From NCBI GenBank assembly GCA_002405915.1, contig DHMS01000044.1, positions 1 to 63,850 of the forward strand: a stretch of 63,850 nt of DNA, given 5' to 3'. Positions 42,570 through 50,292 of the stretch are shown here, in pieces. The notes under the pieces are model-generated. The model searched no databases, was not told the DNA's origin, and saw only the letters and a program-made list of their open reading frames with translations. Positions within the stretch are counted from its first letter, which is position 1; the number at the start of each line of letters is the position of its first letter. This DNA is from Christensenella sp. UBA4636 (GTDB lineage: Bacteria; Bacillota; Clostridia; Christensenellales; Borkfalkiaceae). Position numbers and translations under genes: made by a program.

Positions 42570-43217
42570 TTAGTCTTTGTCCGTCGTTTCGTTTTTGCTG
42601 TCTATGGCGTTCGCTATAACGTAGAAAAGGGGAATCGATACGAACATTACCCATAAGGGGTGCCATAATCCTTTGCTCATTCCTAAAAAGCAGTAAATAA
42701 ACACTACAACGCACGGAAAGTTAAAGACCGCTACCTTCTTTTTACGTATGCTTTCGAATATCGAAATGAAAACGGGTATCGTTATAAAAAGCGTCCAACT
42801 CAAAAGCCAGCCGTTAAAAACAAAGCCCCATATAAGCATTGCTACCGTCGTTAAAATTACGTACGCGCCGCAGATAGAATCCATTACGATATTGCGCTTT
42901 GTATATTCTTTCTTGCCGCTCTCTTCTGTTTTCGGCTGCTCTTTTTCGCTTACGCTTTCTTGTGTTTGCTCTTTTTCGCCGTCGCTTGCGTAAGCCGCGG
43001 TAGCCGTTTCGGTTTCGGTTTTTTCTTGATTTATCCCTACGATTTCGTCAATCGAAACTCCGTAAAGTTTTGCAAGGCGAATTAGGTTATCGGTGTCCGG
43101 CAGAGATTCGCCGCGTTCCCACTTGGATATCGCTTGGCGCGATACCGAGAGCTTATCTGCAAGTTCTTCTTGCGAAAGTCCTTTTTCCTTTCTTAATTTT
43201 ATAAGGTTGTTCTGCAT
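42570..43217 (-). CDS. XRE regulator with membrane-helix C-terminus
   Basis: A 215-residue protein: HTH in residues 1-60 (LRKEKGLSQEELADKLSVSR, then QAISKWERGESLPD), a Glu/Thr/Lys-rich linker (about 65-115) and four membrane helices in the C-terminal half. This type is common in Firmicutes as a putative membrane-linked regulator. AAAAGGAGC lies upstream of the ATG. Confidence 0.8.
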   Translation of the reverse strand: MQNNLIKLRKEKGLSQEELADKLSVSRQAISKWERGESLPDTDNLIRLAKLYGVSIDEIVGINQEKTETETATAAYASDGEKEQTQESVSEKEQPKTEESGKKEYTKRNIVMDSICGAYVILTTVAMLIWGFVFNGWLLSWTLFITIPVFISIFESIRKKKVAVFNFPCVVVFIYCFLGMSKGLWHPLWVMFVSIPLFYVIANAIDSKNETTDKD

Positions 43218-43585
43218 ATTGCGCTCCTTTTCGGCTTTTGGTTTTCCGCAAGCCCTTTTTTTGTTTACGCCTATATTTTACACCCGCTTAACAAAAACCA
43301 CAAGCGATTTTAACAAAAAACAAAGCTGCTTGCCATATATATGCGTTTGCAAAGGCGCAACTATAGGTTGCATGGCGGTTTTTATAGTTGAAAAATGAAA
43401 GTTGAAAGGTGAAAATTGTGGTCGGCATTTTATATATTGATTATAAATTCCGCAACTTTCAATTTTCAATTCTCAATTTTCAACTATATATAATTCTTTT
43501 TCAAACCCCGACATTTTGACTAAATAAAAGCAAAACAAAAACAGAATACAGTTATTTTTGCAATGTTTGATTAGAAGTATTGCAA
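43218..43585. other. Intergenic stretch with TTGAAA-type repeats
   Basis: No gene seen. It contains a forward TTGAAAGGTGAAAATTG cluster (43387-43418) and its inverted partner AACTTTCAATTTTCAATTC (43453-43485), which could pair into a hairpin. Confidence 0.5.
43387..43485. repeat. Inverted pair of TTGAAA-type repeats
   Basis: Same word family as at 13.5, 19.1, 21.3, 53.5 and 63.6 kb. Here two oppositely oriented arms are separated by about 35 bp. Confidence 0.65.
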
Positions 43586-43614
43586 TTGACATTAAAGGGA
43601 AAATGGTTTAAAAT
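43586..43614 (+). promoter_or_regulatory. Promoter of the surface-carbohydrate locus
   Basis: TTGACA (43586-43591), 17-bp spacer, TAAAAT (43609-43614). The leader to the 48-residue ORF is about 150 nt. Confidence 0.85.
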
Positions 43615-43624
43615 TAAGAGGCAA

Positions 43625-43734
43625 AATGCGATAGTGTCGCATTAAAAAACTTAAATTCCGAACCGACAATTCCCCATGGGGAATTTTTGCGCGAATGCGC
43701 AAAAATCTTCTAATTATAAGTCGCCGTAAGGCGA
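43625..43734 (+). promoter_or_regulatory. Structured leader: four successive hairpins
   Basis: AATGCGA/TCGCATT (43625-43643); the 18-bp palindrome AATTCCCCATGGGGAATT (43668-43685); TTTTTGCGC/GCGCAAAAA (43684-43705); TCGCC/GGCGA with a GTAA loop (43721-43734). Hairpins two and three share two bases and a T-rich stretch lies between them, so they may compete. The row lies exactly between the promoter and the first ORF. Confidence 0.6.
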
Positions 43735-43773
43735 AATCGGGGAAAAGCGGAGCGGAAAAGGGAGGTATTTAAA

Positions 43774-43920
43774 ATGGAAGAAAATGGCAAAAAAGGCTTT
43801 GTTCCGACTATGGTTGTACTTGTAAAGTTCGATACGTCGGACATAACCACGATAAGCAATCCTAACGCTTTCGATACGAGAGGCGACGAGGATGACTTTA
43901 CGCTCGAACCGAGAATTTAA
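43774..43920 (+). CDS. 48-residue leading ORF of the carbohydrate locus
   Basis: It starts MEENGKKGFVPTMVVLVKFD and ends in an acidic tail, GDEDDFTLEPRI, then TAA. GGGAGG lies 8 nt before the ATG and the next gene begins 12 nt after the stop with its own GGAG, so translation looks real. It has no signal peptide, no Cys and no known motif. It could be a small regulator, a leader peptide or a processed peptide. It is the first gene after the hairpin-rich leader. Confidence 0.6.
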   Translation: MEENGKKGFVPTMVVLVKFDTSDITTISNPNAFDTRGDEDDFTLEPRI

Positions 43921-43932
43921 GGAGAACAGACA

Positions 43933-46074
43933 ATGAAAAGCATAATGAAGAAAAAAAGTATAGTTACTCTTTTTGTCGCGTTTGCGTTAACTTTCGCATT
44001 CGGGTTGTGCATGCTCGCGACTTCGCATAAATTTGCTTATGCGGCGACTACGTATTTCGACAACGTATCCGTGACTTTGGACGAAAACATCAAGGTAAAC
44101 GTCGTAATAAAAGCTCCCGACGGATACACGCAAGCAAAAATCGATTTTTCTATAGGCGAAGGTCAAGAAACCGTGACGGCGGATATACAAAACGGAACTG
44201 CAACCTTGTCTACCGGTTTGGTTACGCCGCAATATATGAACGAAGAATTGGTTGCCGAACTTACTTTAACGGGCGAGGGTAAGCAAGACATAACCGAAAC
44301 TTATAACGAATTTTCGTTAAAAGCGTACTTAACGAAGTTGTTGGATAGTACCGCCGCCGAACTAAAACAGACGGAAACCGAAAACGCTTTAATGAAGAGC
44401 TTAGCCGTTAATCTCTTGAATTACGGTGCCGAAGCTCAAAAGTACGTTGCGGCAAAAACGGAAACGGCTGCGGGCGCTTTGGCTAACGCCAATTTGACGA
44501 GCAAGCAACAAGCCCTTGCGACGAACTTCGAAACCATTGCTCCTAAAGCAAGCGATTTTGAGGTGGAAAGCGGAAACGAAAATTCCGTCGTTTACAAAAG
44601 CGCAGGCTTAGTTTATGATTATAACGTAGCGTTATACGTGAACTTTACATGCGAAGATTTGACGGACTTAACCATAAAATTAACTAACGACGGCGAAGAA
44701 ACGACGATAAATACTTTTACGCAAGTAGGCGACTACTATTCGTTCGTTTACGATAAAATTTCCGTTTCTCAATTCGATAACGTATTGAGCGTTCAAGCGT
44801 ACAAAGGCAATGAAAAAGTCGGCGGGTTGCTCCGTTATAGCGTAAAATCTTTCGTATATAGCAAGAAAGACGATACTTCCGTCGGCGCGCTTTCTAAAGC
44901 CACGTACGTTTACGGTTACAGCGCGGTGGCGTACAAGAATGCCGATATGAATTATCCCACGCAAGGCGAAGCTTCCGACGCCGTGTATAAGAATAACGTC
45001 GAGTACTCTTTCATGTCCGTAGACGCAGACGGCAATCCGAAGCGAGAGGCAACAAAGGGTTGGTATACTTCCGAGACGAGTTCGAATACCGGTTTGCCTG
45101 CACTCACAGAAAATAACGGTTCGAAATATTTGAGCTTTAATAAAACCGCGCAGATAGAATTGTTCTTTAATAAAAGCGCAACGGGGAAAAATTATCATAT
45201 TTTCGATAATGCCACGAACTGGGGAAGCGACGATGCAAAATCGCTTTTCTATAAAGAGTATACGTATGAATTCGAAATCGAATCGGACGGAGCGTTTATG
45301 CTTGGTTTATGTGATTTCAGAACTAATTCCGGAGCTTTTGCAGACAGCAAAAATCTTTACGGCATAACTTTCCTTTTTGACGGAAAAACGGTAAAAATGA
45401 GCCGTTGCGGGTCGGGTAAAATTGAAGCCGAGGCAACGTTGGACGAAAGCGTTACCGACGGCACGAAAAAGAAAATATCGTTTGCCATTGTCCGCGAAAC
45501 GACTTCAAACGGGCGCATAAGAGTGTTTGTCGACGAGAAAAAGGTTTTGTTCGAAGCGAACGAAAATTACGGTACGGCAGAACATATGTCGAAAAACGGC
45601 GTTACCGAAAAGGGCTCGATTGTAAACGGCACGCTTCTTTTACCGGACGCAAGGCTTTACGGTCAACGTTTCACGGTTGCTCCTCAGCCCGCCGGCGACG
45701 GTTATTCGACTGTAAAAATTTATAGTTACGTAAAACGCTATGCGGCGTTTGAATATCCGGAATATACCGTAAACCTCGTTGGCGGATTGACTTTTGCCGA
45801 CGGCAATACAACAAAAACATTCACTGCGTACACCGATATTTCGTCGGCGTTTGACAAGTCGCGTTATTCCGGCGTTTACAATACGGAAAACGATTCTCCT
45901 TTCTCCGGTATCGTTTACGGCAATTTAACTCTTGCCGGTTATGATAAAGACGAAAATAACGACATTATTCCGAGTATGCAACAATTTAGCAAGGAAAATA
46001 CCGAAGGAATAATGAAAGACATAAAACAATCCGATGTTTATATCGGCGGCAAGAAAGCTAAAAGATACGTTTAG
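43933..46074 (+). CDS. Secreted protein with an unnamed surface module, frameshifted near its end
   Basis: A 713-residue exported protein: signal peptide (to about residue 36, FAYAATTYF), then a ~300-residue domain (VTPQYMNEELVAELTLTGEG ... LLNYGAEAQKYVAAK ... LRYSVKSFVYSK) of a type I recall from many clostridial surface proteins. One copy of the ~260-residue module follows (GWYTSE, YHIFDN, FLFDGKTVKMSRCGSG, YGQRFTVAPQ) that is duplicated in the next gene. The frame ends abruptly; the matching C-terminal part continues in another frame at 46034-46369. With that part restored it would be ~810 residues. Confidence 0.75.
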   Translation: MKSIMKKKSIVTLFVAFALTFAFGLCMLATSHKFAYAATTYFDNVSVTLDENIKVNVVIKAPDGYTQAKIDFSIGEGQETVTADIQNGTATLSTGLVTPQYMNEELVAELTLTGEGKQDITETYNEFSLKAYLTKLLDSTAAELKQTETENALMKSLAVNLLNYGAEAQKYVAAKTETAAGALANANLTSKQQALATNFETIAPKASDFEVESGNENSVVYKSAGLVYDYNVALYVNFTCEDLTDLTIKLTNDGEETTINTFTQVGDYYSFVYDKISVSQFDNVLSVQAYKGNEKVGGLLRYSVKSFVYSKKDDTSVGALSKATYVYGYSAVAYKNADMNYPTQGEASDAVYKNNVEYSFMSVDADGNPKREATKGWYTSETSSNTGLPALTENNGSKYLSFNKTAQIELFFNKSATGKNYHIFDNATNWGSDDAKSLFYKEYTYEFEIESDGAFMLGLCDFRTNSGAFADSKNLYGITFLFDGKTVKMSRCGSGKIEAEATLDESVTDGTKKKISFAIVRETTSNGRIRVFVDEKKVLFEANENYGTAEHMSKNGVTEKGSIVNGTLLLPDARLYGQRFTVAPQPAGDGYSTVKIYSYVKRYAAFEYPEYTVNLVGGLTFADGNTTKTFTAYTDISSAFDKSRYSGVYNTENDSPFSGIVYGNLTLAGYDKDENNDIIPSMQQFSKENTEGIMKDIKQSDVYIGGKKAKRYV

Positions 46075-46369
46075 CAACACTCTTGCCGACGAAAGTAAAT
46101 TCTTGGCGAATACGACGTATATTTCTACGTTTAAGATTAAAAATTATTCCACTAAGAAGTTGGTTTTCGACCTTTATGAGATAACGAGCGGTCATACCCT
46201 CACGAATTTTACGGCGAAAGTAGAATTAGCCGCCGGAGAAGTCGGCACGTATACGATTGAGTGGAGTTTTGCGAAAGAAAACAACATGTTGCCGTTTATC
46301 GTGTTTAACGACCAAAGCGATTTGAGCGGATTCGATTTTGCAATGGCTTTAAACGTCGTTAAAAAATAA
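46034..46369 (+). pseudogene. Out-of-frame C-terminal part of the preceding gene
   Basis: This frame encodes STFKIKNYSTKKLVFDLYEI ... FDFAMALNVVKK. It aligns with TYVARYTFRNFSSN ... FDVGFISNIVKK in the next gene (before its esterase domain). It therefore belongs to the 43933 gene, joined by a one-base shift in the A-rich stretch around 46055-46068. It could be a sequencing error, a real mutation or programmed shifting; no separate start is supported. Confidence 0.75.
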
Positions 46370-46424
46370 CGCAACATATAATAAAAAGATTGTTTAAGTA
46401 AAATTATAATTAAGAGGATATAAA

Positions 46425-49400
46425 ATGAAAAAAATATTGCAATTGGTATGCTTGATAACGATAGCCTTGTCGTTGTTACTATGTTCCGCGGGGTGTTCTA
46501 CTACGGAGCATGACAGCAGCGGGGAGGACAGCTCGGGCGGCGGAGCAAGCGGCGAAAGTCGTAGCGAATATTTGTCCGAACTTCAAAAAAATTATAATTA
46601 CGACTTTGTACCTCGTTTTATAAAAGAACTTTTGGAAAAGCTTGAGGAAGAAGAATCCCCTTATGCTCCTCGCGAGTATCCTACCGGCGTTTCTATCGGC
46701 GATAAGCTTTATAAAGGGAAATCCGCTTATGACTTTTGGACGTTGGACGCAAGCGGCAACACCGGTCGCGACGCGGCGAAAGGGTGGTATACGGCGCAGG
46801 ACATACCCTCGTCTAAGCTTCCCGAACTGATTGAAAAAGACGACGATAAGTACTTAAAGTTCACGGAAGCGGCGCAGCTCGAACTTTTCTATCTGAGAAC
46901 GAGCAAAAAGAACACCTACCACATATTCGACAATTCCAGGGCTTGGGGCGCGGACGACGCTCAAAAAGAATTGCTCGGTCAGGAATTCTTGTTCGAATTC
47001 GCCGTTTCTGCAAACGGTCCGTACGTTTTAGGCGTTTCCGATTTCAGAACGGTACCCGAAAAATATTTGGATACTTCGAGTTTGTGCGGCATAAACTTCT
47101 TGTTTGACGGAAACAAAATTTCGATGAGTCGTTACGGCTCCGGTAACGAAGAAGTCGTAGGCACTATGGCGGAAGATTTTAATTTCGGCGACGGTAAAGA
47201 ACATCTCATAACCTTTGCCATGTCGAGGACTTCGCTTGAAAACGGCACTATAAGCCTGTTTATCGACAAACAGCAGGTGGAGCTTAAAGCTACGGATAAA
47301 TTCGGCTTGAACGAAAAACACCCGAATTACGGCGGCGGAAAAGTTAAAAAAGGCGTGGTGTATCTGTCGGACGCAAACGCTTACGGTCAGCGTTTCAGCG
47401 TTATTCCGCAAACAAAAGACGACGTTAAAACCGTCGTTGAAATTCATGATTATAACAGAGTTTGGGTGGGTAAAACGGAACTTCCCTGGTCGGAAGACGA
47501 AAAACCGGAAGATTTCACCATATATCCCACGGGCGCAAGCTTAGGTTCCGCGCTTCGCAAAGGAACGGCTAAATATAGCTTTTGGGACGTTGACGCGGCG
47601 GGTAACGCAAATCGCGACGCCACAAAAGGTTGGTACACGGCAAGGCTGATAAAAAACAGCGCGTTGCCGACGCTCCGCAACGAAGGAACGGACGAAAGAT
47701 ATCTTGAATTCGCTTCCGCCGCGCAGATAGAGCTTTTCCATTTGGAAGGAACGGGTAAAACCTATCATATTTTCGACAACCAAAAAGCTTGGGAATCTGC
47801 GGACGCACAAAAACTCTTCGGACAAGAGTTCGTTTACGAAGTTACCGTAAGCGCAACCGGTTCGTTCGTTCTCGGAGTAACCGACTTCAACCAAACCCCC
47901 GCAAAGTTTGCCGAAAAAGGGACAAACGGGGAGTTTGCCGGAATACACTTCCTTTTTGACGGCAATAAAATAAAGATGACGCGTTACGGTTCCGGCAAAG
48001 AAGAAGCCGTTGCCACTTTGGCAAGCGACGTGAATTTTGCGGACGGCAAGGAAAGAAAGATAACTTTCTGTCTTACGAGGGAAGATTCTTCAAACGGGCG
48101 CATCAGAATGTTTGTGGACGAAAAGTTCTGCTCGTTTGTAGGAACAAGCAGTTATAAGAACGGCAGCGTTTCGGACGGCGTAATGTATCTTACGGACGCA
48201 TATCTTTACGGTCAGCGTTTCAGCGTCATTCCGCAAGAGGAAAACGGGAAGGTCTTTATTCATAATTTTAACAGAATTAAGGCAAACGTATCTCAGGAAG
48301 AAGTAGAAGAGCCGGAGACGATCGAACGTACCGTAGAGTTAACCGAAGGTTTGACTTTTGCAGACGGTTCGACTTCGAAAACTATTGAAGTAGGCAAGAG
48401 TATACCGGCGATTGTCATGAACGGAGATTTTTCGAGCGTTTACGACGTAACGACCAACGAAGTGCTTGTTTTCGATTCCGTTACGGGGCTTGCGACGATG
48501 CCCGACAAGGATTTGACTCTTGCGCCGTATACGGTGGAATGCGGGGACTTGTCTTACGGGTTTACCGACAGCGGCAGTACGAGGAGAATAGGTCAGTTTG
48601 TCGTAGACCAATTCCAATACGACGCCAACGTCAGTTCGGACAGCGGCAACGTTCGCGACGTAACCGTAAAAAACGACTATCCGATGAAAGACCAATCGGA
48701 AAAGACGAGATTGGGCGTTCGCATAAGTTACGGAGCGGAAATACCTGTAGGTAAAAATATGCGTATAAAATCCGCATATTGCATAGAGGAAAACGTAACC
48801 TACGTTGCAAGATATACGTTCCGCAACTTCTCTTCTAATTCGGTAAAGTTCAAGATTTACCAGATAAACGGAGGCAGAACTCTGACTTATAACGGGAAAT
48901 CTTTTATGCTCGACGTAAATCTTAAGAGCGGCGAAGTTTACACCGCAACGTTTGAATTCAACTTCGGAAAGGGACAGAAAAACGGAAACATTCTCAATCT
49001 TATCGTTTTTGAAGAAAAACAAAAGGATTTCGACGTCGGATTTATTTCCAACATCGTTAAGAAGTCCGATATCGATTACGGAGAAGAATACAACAAGAAT
49101 TTGTCTAAACTTGCCGAAGCGCTTAAGGGGAAAAACGTTTCCGTAATAGGCGACAGCATTTCCACTTACAGAAATTACAGTAATTTAGCGGCCGCGGACA
49201 CGACTAACAGTACCGTCAGAAACAATGCCGATTGTTATAAAGACTTCTGGAAAGGCGGTTCCGTTAAGCCTCGCGATACCTGGTGGTATCAGGCGATAAG
49301 TCAAACCGGCATGAACCTGCTCGTGAATAACGCTTACAGCGGAGATTCCGTAACGTCCGAAAGGTTCCGTAACGGTTGCGTCAATCTTCACGATAATACC

Positions 49401-49805
49401 GGCAACGAAAACGATATAAACCCGGATATTATATTCTGTTATATAGGCATTAACAATAATACTGCCGGAACGTCCGTCGAAGAATTCAAAGCGGCGTATG
49501 AAAACGCCGTAACGCTCATGAAAAATAAGTACGCCGACGCGGAAATTTATCTGTTTACGTTACCGCAAAACTATACGATGAATAACAACAAAACAAAGCT
49601 TGCTCTGTTGGACGATTACAATACGGCAATAAGAGAATTGGCTGAAACGCATAAATGTAACGTTGTGGACCTGGCTCTTTATTCAAAGATAACAGCCGCA
49701 AACAGTCTCAACTATACCGTTGATAATTTACATCCCAATCTTATGGGTATGGACGTTATAACCAAGGTTTTGACCGACGAGTTGATAAAGCGTTACGTGG
49801 GTTGA
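46425..49805 (+). CDS. Lipoprotein with two repeat modules and a C-terminal SGNH esterase
   Basis: A 1126-residue lipoprotein: signal ending in lipobox SAGC, a Ser/Gly linker, then two copies of a ~260-residue module starting at about residues 85 and 367 (shared marks: YPTG, RDATKGWYTA, YHIFDN, FLFDGNKI, RYGSG, YGQRFSVIPQ). A linker domain follows, then an SGNH/GDSL hydrolase: GDSIS with Ser911, an NNAYSGDS block, IGINN with Asn1010, and DNLHPN with Asp1100 and His1103. The full catalytic set is present, so it should be an active esterase, probably removing acyl groups from surface or plant polysaccharide. The modules look like LamG/concanavalin-type binding domains, but no family was recognised. 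Confidence 0.8.
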   Translation: MKKILQLVCLITIALSLLLCSAGCSTTEHDSSGEDSSGGGASGESRSEYLSELQKNYNYDFVPRFIKELLEKLEEEESPYAPREYPTGVSIGDKLYKGKSAYDFWTLDASGNTGRDAAKGWYTAQDIPSSKLPELIEKDDDKYLKFTEAAQLELFYLRTSKKNTYHIFDNSRAWGADDAQKELLGQEFLFEFAVSANGPYVLGVSDFRTVPEKYLDTSSLCGINFLFDGNKISMSRYGSGNEEVVGTMAEDFNFGDGKEHLITFAMSRTSLENGTISLFIDKQQVELKATDKFGLNEKHPNYGGGKVKKGVVYLSDANAYGQRFSVIPQTKDDVKTVVEIHDYNRVWVGKTELPWSEDEKPEDFTIYPTGASLGSALRKGTAKYSFWDVDAAGNANRDATKGWYTARLIKNSALPTLRNEGTDERYLEFASAAQIELFHLEGTGKTYHIFDNQKAWESADAQKLFGQEFVYEVTVSATGSFVLGVTDFNQTPAKFAEKGTNGEFAGIHFLFDGNKIKMTRYGSGKEEAVATLASDVNFADGKERKITFCLTREDSSNGRIRMFVDEKFCSFVGTSSYKNGSVSDGVMYLTDAYLYGQRFSVIPQEENGKVFIHNFNRIKANVSQEEVEEPETIERTVELTEGLTFADGSTSKTIEVGKSIPAIVMNGDFSSVYDVTTNEVLVFDSVTGLATMPDKDLTLAPYTVECGDLSYGFTDSGSTRRIGQFVVDQFQYDANVSSDSGNVRDVTVKNDYPMKDQSEKTRLGVRISYGAEIPVGKNMRIKSAYCIEENVTYVARYTFRNFSSNSVKFKIYQINGGRTLTYNGKSFMLDVNLKSGEVYTATFEFNFGKGQKNGNILNLIVFEEKQKDFDVGFISNIVKKSDIDYGEEYNKNLSKLAEALKGKNVSVIGDSISTYRNYSNLAAADTTNSTVRNNADCYKDFWKGGSVKPRDTWWYQAISQTGMNLLVNNAYSGDSVTSERFRNGCVNLHDNTGNENDINPDIIFCYIGINNNTAGTSVEEFKAAYENAVTLMKNKYADAEIYLFTLPQNYTMNNNKTKLALLDDYNTAIRELAETHKCNVVDLALYSKITAANSLNYTVDNLHPNLMGMDVITKVLTDELIKRYVG

Positions 49806-49821
49806 TAAAAAGGAGACAAAA

Positions 49822-50292
49822 ATGTTTAAAAAAATAATTTCCGATTTAGCATATAATGCAAAAACTTATTTCAAAAATAAAACGGTTTCTTTCTATATAG
49901 GTTTTGCCGTAGCCGTTTTATCTGTATGCGTTTCCGTATATTTTGCGGTCGTTTGTCCGGCATCGATAGGGTTTAACGCGGGAGTGTTCTTATTGATTTT
50001 GTTCGGCGGGTTGTCTTATCCGGTTGTATCTCTTTTCGGCAAAATCAATATTGCCGCGTTTGTCCTTTCCGTGTGCGACTTCTTCGGTATGATTGTTTTT
50101 ATCCGCGTTTACTACACCGTTATTTTGGAAAACGATTTTATGTCCGGAGGTTTCTCTCTTACGCCGAATATGACAAACTTTATAGTTATAGCGGTTCTTC
50201 TGCTTGTTATAACCGTTACGGCAAACGTGCTTTGTTGGAAAAAGAACAAACTTGAAATAAAGGAGGAAGCCGCAAATGATGCGCAAGCTTAA
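49822..50292 (+). CDS. Four-helix membrane protein linked to a GH3 gene
   Basis: A 156-residue protein with a short basic N-terminus (FKKIISDLAYNAKTYFKNK), four membrane helices and a charged tail. AAGGAG lies before the ATG, 17 bp after the esterase stop. Its end overlaps the GH3 start by 17 bp, so the two are translated together. It may help place or stabilise the membrane-anchored GH3; no family recognised. Confidence 0.6.
   Translation: MFKKIISDLAYNAKTYFKNKTVSFYIGFAVAVLSVCVSVYFAVVCPASIGFNAGVFLLILFGGLSYPVVSLFGKINIAAFVLSVCDFFGMIVFIRVYYTVILENDFMSGGFSLTPNMTNFIVIAVLLLVITVTANVLCWKKNKLEIKEEAANDAQA

Noticed and set aside
46034..46369. Independent gene in the second frame
   Set aside because: No ribosome site and clear alignment to the C-terminal part of the neighbour protein; treated as a frameshifted end.
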